Assembly: GCA_964609215.1 (NCBI GenBank)
Contig: CAZSQZ010000002.1
Span: 248,001-312,000, forward strand
DNA: 64,000 nucleotides
Source of the DNA: JABDKJ01 sp964609215
Lineage (GTDB): Bacteria; Bacteroidota; Bacteroidia; Flavobacteriales_D; JABDKJ01
Direction: 5' to 3'
Made by a program: the position numbers and the translations under genes. Of the stretch, positions 54,191 to 62,295 are shown piece after piece. The first letter of the stretch is position 1. Each line of letters starts with the position of its first letter. Below the pieces are notes generated by a model. That model had not been told where the DNA came from. It worked only from the letters and a program-made list of their open reading frames with translations, and made no database searches.

Positions 54191-54601
54191 CTATTCCACC
54201 ACGATTTCTCTTCCCGTAGTAATGGTGTTCTTTTCTTTCATAAGTTTTAAACTGAGAACCCCGTCCTTAAATTTTGCTTTTACATCTTCTTCAATAACAT
54301 CTTTTGGTAATGTAAATGTTCTTGAAAAGGATTTTGAGCTGAATTCTCGCCTGGTATAGTTCTTTTTTCTTTCTTCTTCTTCCTTCTCTGTACTACCATC
54401 AATACTGAGAACTCCATTTGTAACATTTACATGTATTTCTTCTTTTTTAAATCCAGGAGCGGCAAGGTCAATTTCAAAGTTGTCTTCATTTTCAACAACA
54501 TTTACAGCTGGTAAATTAGCCTCTCTATCCCAATTGGTTACTGACCATGAGTCATTAAAAAAGTCAGTTAGGTTAGGCATTTTTCTTTTAATAAGTGTCA
54601 T
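54191..54601 (-). CDS. Small heat-shock protein (Hsp20) of the stress island
   Basis: The 136-residue protein has an alpha-crystallin domain (about 38-128) with FEIDLAAPGFKKEEIHVNVTNGVLSI, FSRTFTLPKDV and KDGVLSLKLMK. It is a chaperone holding unfolded proteins. A perfect TGAT-N4-ATCA site lies 87-98 bases upstream of its start, which may place it under the receiver-CRP regulator. The first Hsp20 in the window has no such site. Confidence 0.9.
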   Translation of the reverse strand: MTLIKRKMPNLTDFFNDSWSVTNWDREANLPAVNVVENEDNFEIDLAAPGFKKEEIHVNVTNGVLSIDGSTEKEEEERKKNYTRREFSSKSFSRTFTLPKDVIEEDVKAKFKDGVLSLKLMKEKNTITTGREIVVE

Positions 54602-54687
54602 GATTATTAATTTTAGTTAAACATTTAATTTCTGTAAAATTCAGGAATCGTCTTTAGATGGTAAATGAATAAGATCAACCTATTTGA

Positions 54688-54699
54688 TGATTCTTATCA
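54688..54699. promoter_or_regulatory. FNR/FixK-like operator upstream of hsp20
   Basis: TGATTCTTATCA fits the FNR/FixK dyad TGAT-N4-ATCA, flanked as ATGAT...ATCAT. It lies 87-98 bases upstream of the hsp20 start. Confidence 0.6.
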
Positions 54700-54814
54700 T
54701 ACTTTATAGGAAAGATATTTAAGTCTAATAACATTGTTGTTTTACCAATGAATAGTGTTCATAGGAATACGCAAAGTCAAATTTTCTTTGCAGAAGTTTA
54801 GTTTCTATATCTGC

Positions 54815-55234
54815 TTATTTAATAAAATTATCTAAGCTTAGTAAATCCATATTATCGGAGAAAATCATTAGAAAAATTAACAGAAGCATACGTGGAAAAT
54901 AAAATTTCATATCCCAAACCGGTCTGTTTATGCTAAATGCAAGTGCCACTAAAATCATATTCAAAACCAGAATCGAATATGCTATAGGTATAAACAGTCC
55001 CAATACTAACATTACACCACTGGTTAGTTCAATTAATGAGGAAATGGTAATTGAAAATCTTAAAAATGATTTTGGTATTCCTTTATAACAATCTATGTCA
55101 TTTAAAGATTTTGAAAACTGTGATACTCCTACTCCAAAGAGTTTATCAATTGCCTGAAAAAGGAAGAGTATACCTAAAACTGTTCTTGCAAAAAATATTG
55201 AAATCGTGTCTAAATGAGTGGTCAATAATTCCAT
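54815..55234 (-). CDS. DoxX-family membrane protein
   Basis: The 139-residue protein has four membrane helices. The first carries ARTVLGILFLFQAIDKLFG, the DoxX start, and the third ELTSGVMLVLGLFIPIAYSI. DoxX proteins are linked to redox or thiosulfate metabolism in some bacteria. A TGATAAAAATCA site is 54-65 bases upstream of the start. Its physiological role cannot be specified. Confidence 0.8.
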   Translation of the reverse strand: MELLTTHLDTISIFFARTVLGILFLFQAIDKLFGVGVSQFSKSLNDIDCYKGIPKSFLRFSITISSLIELTSGVMLVLGLFIPIAYSILVLNMILVALAFSINRPVWDMKFYFPRMLLLIFLMIFSDNMDLLSLDNFIK

Positions 55235-55287
55235 TATTACTAAAATTTGTTGTTTCCAAATGTGATAAAAAAATAAAGTGAGTTACC

Positions 55288-55299
55288 TGATAAAAATCA
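55288..55299. promoter_or_regulatory. FNR/FixK-like operator between doxX and usp genes
   Basis: TGATAAAAATCA is a perfect TGAT-N4-ATCA dyad, extended to CTGAT...ATCAG. It is 54 bases from the DoxX start and 100 from the universal stress protein start, so it could serve both divergent genes. Confidence 0.65.
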
Positions 55300-55398
55300 G
55301 CTTTTCAGATGATACAATGCAAGTACTTTTCAAATGATTAGCAACATCTTTGTCTAGTATTGGCCTTATAATGAGACAATTAGTTAAAAATAAAGAAT

Positions 55399-56208
55399 AT
55401 GAAAACAATACTCTTCCCAACAGATTTTTCGATGAACTCCACTCATGCTATTCGTTATGGTCTTGAACTGTTCAAAGGAGAAGACATTAAATGCATTTTA
55501 TTCAATTGTTATTCAGATCGCAGTGCTGGATTAACTTTTAACAACACTTTTAAAAAAGAAATAAAACGAATATCCAAACTAATGCTTAACAGGCTTAAAG
55601 AACATTTACAAGACGATTTGGGTTTCAAGGACATTACCTTTCAAAAGAGAAATGGATACGGAGATTTAACATCAGGTGTCCTAAATTTTCTGGAAAAGCA
55701 ACAAGTGGATTATATAATTATCGGATCCAGCGGAGCTGGTAGCCCAAGTATTGCAAGTTTCGGTAGTAATGCGCTTAGTCTAATGAAGCACACCAATATT
55801 CCTGTCCTGACCGTACCATTGCAGAGCCCACTTGAAGCACCAAAGGAAATTGGATTAGCCAGCAACGAGAAGTTTAATGGTTTTGAAAAAAAACTGGACC
55901 CTTTATTTCAATTAGCCATTGCAAATGATAGCACGGTTATAGGTGTTCACATCAATAAAGAAAATGCTAAACCAAATTACGCAATGGCCAATGGAGATGA
56001 ATATTACAAGCTAAATTATATTGAGCTGGAAATGGATAATGTCTTGGAAGGACTTGAGCAGGCAATTGGTAGCTATAATCTTGATATGTTATGTATACTT
56101 AGAAATAAGAGAGGATTTTTTGAAAGCCTATTTCATAAAAGTGTACTAAAGGAAATATCAAAGGAGATTAGCATTCCAGTTTTATGTATAGGACCTTCAA
56201 TAAGTTAA
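55399..56208 (+). CDS. Universal stress protein (tandem UspA fold)
   Basis: The 269-residue cytoplasmic protein opens ILFPTDFSMNSTHAIRYGLEL, the UspA start. The first domain (about 1-145) ends with IIIGSSGAGSPSIASFGSNA, a variant of the ATP-binding G-x2-G-x9-G(S/T) motif. The second domain is degenerate but ends ISIPVLCIG. Universal stress proteins often help cells survive low oxygen or starvation. It leads the likely operon with the FixL-like kinase (31-base gap) and the response regulator. The TGATAAAAATCA site lies 100-111 bases upstream. Confidence 0.85.
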   Translation: MKTILFPTDFSMNSTHAIRYGLELFKGEDIKCILFNCYSDRSAGLTFNNTFKKEIKRISKLMLNRLKEHLQDDLGFKDITFQKRNGYGDLTSGVLNFLEKQQVDYIIIGSSGAGSPSIASFGSNALSLMKHTNIPVLTVPLQSPLEAPKEIGLASNEKFNGFEKKLDPLFQLAIANDSTVIGVHINKENAKPNYAMANGDEYYKLNYIELEMDNVLEGLEQAIGSYNLDMLCILRNKRGFFESLFHKSVLKEISKEISIPVLCIGPSIS

Positions 56209-56239
56209 ATTAGTTCCTGATATTTAGAAAAAAATAATT

Positions 56240-57502
56240 TTGAACGAAATCGAAAAAAGCAACCTTCTAAGCGCTCTGAAGGAAAGTCAAAATCGTTTAA
56301 ATGCAATCATCGAAGCTGCTGTCGATGGCATAATTACTATTGATAAAAAAGGCAAAGTTCTTTCTATGAATAAGGCAGCTCTTGAATTGTTTCAGTATCA
56401 TGAAACCGAGATAATTGGAAAGAAAATAAATATGTTAATGCCTAAGCCTCACAGCAGGGATCACGATCAATATCTTCATAACTATCATAGTACCAGTAAA
56501 AAGAAAATAATCGGTATTGGCAGACAAGTAGAAGGAAAACGAAAAGATGGAACCATCTTTCCTTTTCGGCTAAGTGTAAGTGAAGTTGAGTTAGATAATG
56601 AAAATATCTATACCGGAATTATTCATGACATTACCGAGCAGATCAAAGCAGAAAAAGAGTTAAAGAAACTAAATGAATCTCTAGAAGCTACAGTCGATCA
56701 GAAAACAAAGGAACTTAGAAAGACCCTGGAGAAATTGGAATTACTCAATAATTCACTATCCAAGGAAATATTGAAACGAAAAGAGTCAGAATCGGATGTC
56801 AGGAAACTACTGGAAAAAGAAATTGAACTGGGCACACTTAAATCCCGATTTGTATCAATGGCTTCTCATGAGTTTAGGACACCTTTAACTGGTATACTTT
56901 CTTCAGCTAATTTGATTGAAAAATTTACAAAGTCTGAAGAGAATGACAAGAGGCAAAAGCTGCTTTCTATTATTAAAACCTCAGTGCGAAATTTAACAGG
57001 TATTCTAAATGATTTTTTATCCCTTGATAAATTACAATCTGGCAGCATATCTATTCATCCTTCTCTATTTTCAATATCGGATTTGGTGCATGAAATTAAA
57101 ATGGAACTAGAACCTATAATGAAAAGTAACGTTGCCATTAAGCTTAAGAATGAAATCAAGGATGACGAGATATATCAAGATAGGAATATTCTAAAAAACG
57201 TACTTGTTAATCTTCTTTCAAATGCCTTAAAGTATTCTGACAAGGATATTGACTTGAAACTAAAAAGTGATAATCGTTCAATTGAGATTGAAGTACAAGA
57301 CTACGGAATTGGTATTCCTGAAGCAGATAAAAAACATATGTTCGATCGATTTTTCCGTGCTAGTAATGCCACTCTCATAAAGGGAACAGGGTTAGGATTA
57401 AATATTGTAAAACGATACATGGATCTTTTAAGCGGTAGTATTTCTTTTAAAAGTACTGAAGGAGTAGGCACTTGTTTTTATGTTAGCATTCCTTTAAATT
57501 AG
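56240..57502 (+). CDS. FixL-like PAS sensor histidine kinase
   Basis: The 420-residue soluble kinase has one PAS domain (about 17-135) closely like heme-binding FixL. The ligand His of FixL is matched by His75 (DHDQYLHNY) and the distal oxygen-sensing Arg by Arg95 (IIGIGRQVEGKRKDG), with the same 20-residue spacing. A coiled coil (about 135-200), HisKA (SHEFRTPLTG, His210) and HATPase (DYGIGIPEADK, GTGLGLNIVK) follow. It has no membrane helix. Oxygen or redox sensing is inferred. The start is TTG at 56240. It is 5 bases upstream of its probable response regulator. Confidence 0.88.
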   Translation: MNEIEKSNLLSALKESQNRLNAIIEAAVDGIITIDKKGKVLSMNKAALELFQYHETEIIGKKINMLMPKPHSRDHDQYLHNYHSTSKKKIIGIGRQVEGKRKDGTIFPFRLSVSEVELDNENIYTGIIHDITEQIKAEKELKKLNESLEATVDQKTKELRKTLEKLELLNNSLSKEILKRKESESDVRKLLEKEIELGTLKSRFVSMASHEFRTPLTGILSSANLIEKFTKSEENDKRQKLLSIIKTSVRNLTGILNDFLSLDKLQSGSISIHPSLFSISDLVHEIKMELEPIMKSNVAIKLKNEIKDDEIYQDRNILKNVLVNLLSNALKYSDKDIDLKLKSDNRSIEIEVQDYGIGIPEADKKHMFDRFFRASNATLIKGTGLGLNIVKRYMDLLSGSISFKSTEGVGTCFYVSIPLN

Positions 57503-57507
57503 TTTAC

Positions 57508-58563
57508 ATGAAGAGTAAAATCTTAATAATAGAAGACGAAGAAATAATTAGAGAGACAACTGCTCAAATTCTAGAATTAGCCAATTATGAAGTGTTTACC
57601 GCTTCGGACGGAAAAAAGGGAATTTTAATTGCTCAAACAGAAAATCCAGATTTAATTATTTGTGACATTATGATGCCTGAACTAGATGGTTACGGAGTAA
57701 TTCATGTTTTAAGTAAGGATCCAAAAACATCTGGTATTCCTTTTATATTTCTTACTGCCAAAATTGAAAAGAAAGATATCAGAAAAGGTATGGCCCTTGG
57801 CGCTGACGATTACATCACTAAACCCTTTGAGGAAATAGATTTGTTATCTGCAATTGAAAGCAGGCTTAAAAGAAGTCAAGTGTTGAAGCAACAATTTGCA
57901 TATACACGAGAAGGACTGGATTCATTTATTGACAACGCAGAACAAAATTCAATTCTTAAAAATTTATATAGTGATAGAGAACCCAGATCATATAAAAAGA
58001 AACAAATCGTTTATCATGAAGGTGATAAAGCACATCATCTTTATTTTATCAGCAAGGGAAAAGTAAAACTATTCTCTATGCATGATGATGGGAAGGAATA
58101 CGTTTCAAATATATTAGGAGAGGGTGATTTTTTTGGATATTTAGAATTGATGGAAGATGTTGCTTATAGCAATTTTGCAGAGACCATTGAAGATTGTGAA
58201 ATATGCAGAATTCATAAGGAAGATTTTATGCAACTATTGAATAAGGACAGAGATGTTGGGAATGCATTCATTAAATTAATCACGAAACGTTTTTACAGCC
58301 AGGAGAAGAAGCTGTTAAGCCTGGCCTATGATTCGGTGAGAAAAAGAACAGCAAACGTATTGCTCGAGCTTATTGAAAAACAAAAAGATGTTGAAGCACC
58401 CCCAACAATTTTGTTATCCAGGCTGGATTTAGCAAACATGATAGGTACCGCATCTGAATCTTTGATTCGTACCTTAAGTGATTTTAAAGAGGAAGGACTT
58501 ATTATAGTTGATGGTAAGCAAATCGAAATAAAAGATGAGTACGGTCTAAAAAAAATTAAATAG
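57508..58563 (+). CDS. Receiver-CRP/FNR fusion response regulator
   Basis: The 351-residue protein has a receiver domain (1-125) with Asp53 (ICDIMMPELDGY), the conserved Thr and Lys (FLTAK, DDYITKPFE). A cyclic-nucleotide-binding-type domain follows (about 155-275) with GKVKLFSMHDDGKEY and GDFFGYLE. A Crp-type HTH (about 285-345) ends it, with recognition helix TASESLIRTLSDF. There are no Fe-S cysteines, so control is likely by phosphorylation. The helix keeps the Glu and Arg that in FNR/CRP contact the TGA core. It should receive phosphate from the adjacent kinase. Confidence 0.9.
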   Translation: MKSKILIIEDEEIIRETTAQILELANYEVFTASDGKKGILIAQTENPDLIICDIMMPELDGYGVIHVLSKDPKTSGIPFIFLTAKIEKKDIRKGMALGADDYITKPFEEIDLLSAIESRLKRSQVLKQQFAYTREGLDSFIDNAEQNSILKNLYSDREPRSYKKKQIVYHEGDKAHHLYFISKGKVKLFSMHDDGKEYVSNILGEGDFFGYLELMEDVAYSNFAETIEDCEICRIHKEDFMQLLNKDRDVGNAFIKLITKRFYSQEKKLLSLAYDSVRKRTANVLLELIEKQKDVEAPPTILLSRLDLANMIGTASESLIRTLSDFKEEGLIIVDGKQIEIKDEYGLKKIK

Positions 58564-58565
58564 AC

Positions 58566-58577
58566 TGATAAAAATCA
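58566..58577. promoter_or_regulatory. FNR/FixK-like operator of the TerB-GreA/Usp operon
   Basis: TGATAAAAATCA is again a perfect TGAT-N4-ATCA dyad, identical to the 55288 site. It begins 3 bases after the response regulator stop and 71-82 bases upstream of the next start. Confidence 0.65.
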
Positions 58578-58647
58578 TTTTTCCATCTATTCTTTATCAT
58601 ATTAGACATCAAATCCACGACTTATTATTGTGACATAAATATGCACA

Positions 58648-59505
58648 ATGATAGTATTGAATGAAACTAAATCTAAATTCCATGAATTGCTGGGCGAACT
58701 GTTTTACTCAATTGCACAGGTAGATGGAAAAGTAAGAATTGAGGAGGAGGAAGCCTTTAAAGATATTATTCAAAAAGACTGGACATCCTATTTTGATAAA
58801 TTCAATCATCAAGCTTCGGATTATTATTATCAAATTTTTTCTTCTTTTAAAAGAGCGGAAAAAAATAAGAAAGAAATTGACCTAACTTTTCAGAAGTTTG
58901 TTCTATTCAAAATGGAAAATGAGTCTTTGTTTTCAAACGAAATCATCCAACTCATTTTAAAAACAGCTAATAGCATTGCCCAAGCAGTAAATGGCAGAGG
59001 CAAAAAAGAGCTGCAACTCCTATTTCAACTTGAAAAGGAACTTAAAAAAGGCTGGGGGAAAATAGATAAAGCCGAATTAAAAGAGAACCTTATTGAGAGA
59101 CAAACAGAATTAATAAGTGCAATCCAAAAAGAGATTCAGAATTTACATTCAGGAATCGACTTAGACGAGGAAGACACTATTGATCCTGAGGACTTTTCGC
59201 ATCAAGCGGAATTATCAAGCATCGAAAAACATTTACAACAGAAACTAGAATTAGCAAAAGAAGAGAAAGAATATTTACAAAGGCTTAGCACTAAGAAATC
59301 GGATGAAGTGGAGACAGGTGCTTTATTACAATTAGAGAATAAATGGATTTATATTTCTATAGCAAAACCAGAGTTTAAATTCTCTGGGCAAAATATACTT
59401 TCTATTTCCCCTTTCTCTCCTCTCTTTCAAAAGATCCTTCATAAAAAGAAAGGAGATAAAATAAAAATTGGTCCACAAACCGAAATAATTAAGAATATAA
59501 TTTAA
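58648..59505 (+). CDS. TerB-like and GreA-C-terminal-like fusion protein
   Basis: The 285-residue cytoplasmic protein has a TerB-like helical start (about 10-105; LLGELFYSIAQVDGKVRIEEEE with the AQVDG...E element). A long Glu/Lys-rich coiled coil (about 120-220) follows, and then a C-terminal domain (about 222-285) with ISPFSPLFQKILHKKKGDKIKIG, which resembles the C-terminal domain of transcript-cleavage factor GreA/GreB. The order is unusual and I know of no named family for it. The downstream universal stress gene starts 10 bases later. An operator lies upstream. Confidence 0.65.
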   Translation: MIVLNETKSKFHELLGELFYSIAQVDGKVRIEEEEAFKDIIQKDWTSYFDKFNHQASDYYYQIFSSFKRAEKNKKEIDLTFQKFVLFKMENESLFSNEIIQLILKTANSIAQAVNGRGKKELQLLFQLEKELKKGWGKIDKAELKENLIERQTELISAIQKEIQNLHSGIDLDEEDTIDPEDFSHQAELSSIEKHLQQKLELAKEEKEYLQRLSTKKSDEVETGALLQLENKWIYISIAKPEFKFSGQNILSISPFSPLFQKILHKKKGDKIKIGPQTEIIKNII

Positions 59506-59515
59506 ATCATTTTCC

Positions 59516-60343
59516 ATGAAAACCATTTTATTACCTACAGACTTTTCAGAGGTGTCAATAAATGCATCAAAGTACGCCATTTCTCTTTTTAAGCAGCCCG
59601 ATACTCGCTTTATTTTGTTCCACTCATTTGACCCAAGTGCGAAAGAAAATTATGCGAATGGAGATGCATTCAATTCATTTGAAGAAGTCAAAGAAAAGTT
59701 AAACGACCTATGCGAGGAACTTCGTTCTTCTTTGACTTACCAGTCCTTAACGATTAAAAGCAATATTGTAAAAGGCTTGGCAAAAAGACATATACTTGAA
59801 CAAGCTAGTCGCTGGGGTGCAGATTGTATTGTTATGGGAACCACTGGCGCATCAGGCATTAAAAAAAGAATTATTGGAAGTGTGGCCTCAAATATTCTAA
59901 AACGCTCAAAGCGTCCAGTAATAGTAGTTCCCAAGAATATTGGCGTAGCGAAAATTAATAGTGTATTGCTCGCTAGCGACTATAAACATATAGATAATCA
60001 AAGAACTCTTGAATTTTTAAAGGAGATTGTAGAGTGTCATAATGCCTCTGTTAAAGTACTCAATATCAGAAAGAGAAATAAAGCTACTAAGCTGGAGGAA
60101 ACTATGGCTGCTATGGATATGGAACGGTTCCTTGATGATGTTCCCCATAAATATGAATTCGTAGAAAACAATATCGTTGAAAAGGGGTTGAAAGACTACT
60201 TAAAAACCAAACATGCTGACCTATTATGTATGGTTCTGCACGTTGATAATATAAACCTACTTATACCCACATCTACTGTGGAGAAGGCAGCAATGGAACT
60301 ATCTATTCCACTTTTATGTTTACCTGAGATCACTTCTAATTAA
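59516..60343 (+). CDS. Universal stress protein (UspA)
   Basis: The 275-residue protein has ILLPTDFSEVSINASKYAISL at the start and the complete ATP-binding motif in IVMGTTGASGIKKRIIGSVA in the first domain (about 1-145). The second domain is degenerate. It differs from the Usp at 55.4 kb, whose nucleotide motif is a variant. It is the second gene after the operator at 58566. Confidence 0.88.
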   Translation: MKTILLPTDFSEVSINASKYAISLFKQPDTRFILFHSFDPSAKENYANGDAFNSFEEVKEKLNDLCEELRSSLTYQSLTIKSNIVKGLAKRHILEQASRWGADCIVMGTTGASGIKKRIIGSVASNILKRSKRPVIVVPKNIGVAKINSVLLASDYKHIDNQRTLEFLKEIVECHNASVKVLNIRKRNKATKLEETMAAMDMERFLDDVPHKYEFVENNIVEKGLKDYLKTKHADLLCMVLHVDNINLLIPTSTVEKAAMELSIPLLCLPEITSN

Positions 60344-60440
60344 TCTATAGATTTACAAATTAGAATTCCATAACATTTGGATGGGTCATTCAAAAATTGA
60401 ATATCAATTAAGTATATGGCTTTAATCCCTTAACTGAAAT

Positions 60441-60463
60441 AAAAAAAGAACCCAAAGGGTTCT
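60441..60463 (-). terminator. Intrinsic terminator of the eRF1-like gene
   Basis: Arms AGAACCC (60447-60453) and GGGTTCT (60457-60463) with a 3-base loop are followed on the minus strand by seven T residues. The hairpin lies about 140 bases past the stop, inside the 261-base spacer, which holds no gene. Confidence 0.75.
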
Positions 60464-60604
60464 CTCAGAGCTCCAAATAAAATTGATCCAATTAGAAGCC
60501 CGTTAAAAATAAAAGCACCACAAATTTCGGTATTAAGACCTTAATTAATAAATCCAGATCTATTGTAAGAATGATGATTTTGAACCTCCATTTAGAATTG
60601 AAAT

Positions 60605-61009
60605 TTACAAAATTGTGAAGTGCTTTCTTACCTCTGCTTTAAATTGATTTTCTGTCATTCTATTTGCGACCCTCATTGAAATGGACTGGTCTTTAAAGCG
60701 AATATTCTTTTTGTTCAAAAACTTAGATAAACCAATTTTAGCCTCTGCAGGACCTTCGATTAAAACTCTGTCAGAATTCCTTATTCTTTCTGCTATATCA
60801 CTAAAAAAAGATCTAAATTGATTTTGTTTCCTATGTAATATTTTGTCCTCAGGGTAGGGAACTTGAGCCCCATAAGGCACTTTACCCCCATAACCTCCTC
60901 CCGGATGTGTATCTTCTACTTGAGAAATGATCTTGCTAAAGAATTCCTTACCATTTTTTAAGGTAAAAATCCACGCTTCTTTACTATCTATCCAAATACC
61001 TGTATTCAT
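60605..61009 (-). CDS. eRF1-related (baeRF/translational-machinery-type) protein
   Basis: The 134-residue protein starts GIWIDSKEAWIFTL and continues FFSDIAERIRNSDRVLIEGPAEAKIGLSKFL. This is the pattern of bacterial/archaeal eRF1-domain proteins labelled translational machinery proteins (WIDHxxA, ILIxGPGxAK). It lacks the rest of eRF1, so a ribosome-associated role is speculative. A TGATAAAAATCA site is 69-80 bases upstream of the start, placing it with the island regulon. Confidence 0.6.
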   Translation of the reverse strand: MNTGIWIDSKEAWIFTLKNGKEFFSKIISQVEDTHPGGGYGGKVPYGAQVPYPEDKILHRKQNQFRSFFSDIAERIRNSDRVLIEGPAEAKIGLSKFLNKKNIRFKDQSISMRVANRMTENQFKAEVRKHFTIL

Positions 61010-61077
61010 TGTTTAAATTTTGAATAAAAATAAACCCTTAGACAGGTTATGAGATTGACCATTGCCACCATTTTTGA

Positions 61078-61089
61078 TGATAAAAATCA
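61078..61089. promoter_or_regulatory. FNR/FixK-like operator upstream of the eRF1-like gene
   Basis: TGATAAAAATCA is a perfect TGAT-N4-ATCA dyad with the same N4 as the sites at 55288 and 58566. It is 69 bases from the start of the leftward gene and about 210 from the rightward dehydrogenase. Confidence 0.65.
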
Positions 61090-61134
61090 ATTAATCTAAT
61101 CACATCCTTCCCTATTCAAAATCAATTAAAAAAT

Positions 61135-61146
61135 TGATTAAAGTCA
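61135..61146. promoter_or_regulatory. Degenerate FNR-like site upstream of the dehydrogenase
   Basis: TGATTAAAGTCA differs from TGAT-N4-ATCA in one base. It is about 150 bases upstream of the LDH-like gene. On its own it is weak. Confidence 0.3.
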
Positions 61147-61296
61147 TGTATTGCTAATCCAATAAAATCCAACTTTGAAACTGGAGAAAGGAATTATTTC
61201 AGCAATTGAGTTCATCTAAGTCAAACAAGTTGTTCTTGTTGAACGCAACAGGTAACACAACATAAATTTATTTGTCCAATTAAAGAATTTGAGCAT

Positions 61297-62247
61297 ATGA
61301 TTAATGTTACAGTAATAGGGTTTGGATATGTCGGGACATCTCTTTCGATGTTCTTGCTAAATAATAGACATGCTATACGCTTGAATATAATGGAACCCAA
61401 TAAACAATGCGAAGGTGCATTTCTGGATCTCGCTCATAGTATGGTTTTATATCCTAAAAAAGAACTCCACATAAATAACGAGGAATTATTTCTGAATGCG
61501 GACTTTGTCTTTTTTGCAGCCGGTGATAGAAATATAAGAGGCGGTTCCCGCTTGTCAACAATGAACCAGAATATTCATTTGACAAAGGATATTTTCGAGC
61601 ATAGAATATTCACCAAAAACCCATACATAATAGTTATAGCAAATCCAGTTGACATTATAACCTATTATGTAAACTTGTTTACAGGCTTCCCTCCTGGAAA
61701 AGTTTTAGGGACAGGAACCTTCCTGGACAGCTTACGTTGGGCTTATTATCTCTCAGCTATGTCTGGTTACAAGGTCAATAATTTTGAAGCATTTGTCTTT
61801 GGAGAACACGGTTCATCTCAAGTCCCAATCTTATCCATGACCAAACTAAACGGAAAACCTATTCTAGATTTTTCAGAATTCACTACCAGAGACCTTGATA
61901 TTGCACATAGACTTACTAAAGATGCTGCAAACATGATTAGAGAGACATCAAAAGGAACAACCTACGGTGTATCAAAGTGTGCAGAAATGTTAATGGATTA
62001 CTTGTTAGATGGAGAAGAACATTTCTTGGCAATTTCAATACAAACAAATGACTACTATCGTTCACTTCTTAATTTGAAATATGATATATGTATTGGTATT
62101 CCCGTCATAATTAAGGAAGGAAAAATTGAGATATATAATGAATTAAATCTATCCATTGAAGAACTTGACTCCTATAGAAAGTCAGCGTCTATATTGGCTA
62201 CTTTTCTTAAAAAAGGGCCAATATCAAAATTGCAAATAAAGAATTGA
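61297..62247 (+). CDS. Lactate/malate dehydrogenase family enzyme
   Basis: The 316-residue 2-hydroxyacid dehydrogenase has the NAD motif GFGYVG (8-13), with Glu33 selecting NAD over NADP. The active-site loop is AAGDRNIRGGSR (Arg85), the substrate-binding LDSLRW (Asp144, Arg147), and the catalytic His171 lies in FGEHGSS. The specificity position normally Gln (lactate) or Arg (malate) is Asn79, so the substrate is uncertain. With pyruvate as substrate it would regenerate NAD in low oxygen. The dicarboxylate symporter starts 48 bases after its stop. Confidence 0.88.
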   Translation: MINVTVIGFGYVGTSLSMFLLNNRHAIRLNIMEPNKQCEGAFLDLAHSMVLYPKKELHINNEELFLNADFVFFAAGDRNIRGGSRLSTMNQNIHLTKDIFEHRIFTKNPYIIVIANPVDIITYYVNLFTGFPPGKVLGTGTFLDSLRWAYYLSAMSGYKVNNFEAFVFGEHGSSQVPILSMTKLNGKPILDFSEFTTRDLDIAHRLTKDAANMIRETSKGTTYGVSKCAEMLMDYLLDGEEHFLAISIQTNDYYRSLLNLKYDICIGIPVIIKEGKIEIYNELNLSIEELDSYRKSASILATFLKKGPISKLQIKN

Positions 62248-62295
62248 CACATTCTTTTTAAGAGATGATGAAAATAAATAAACGCAAAATGTCTT

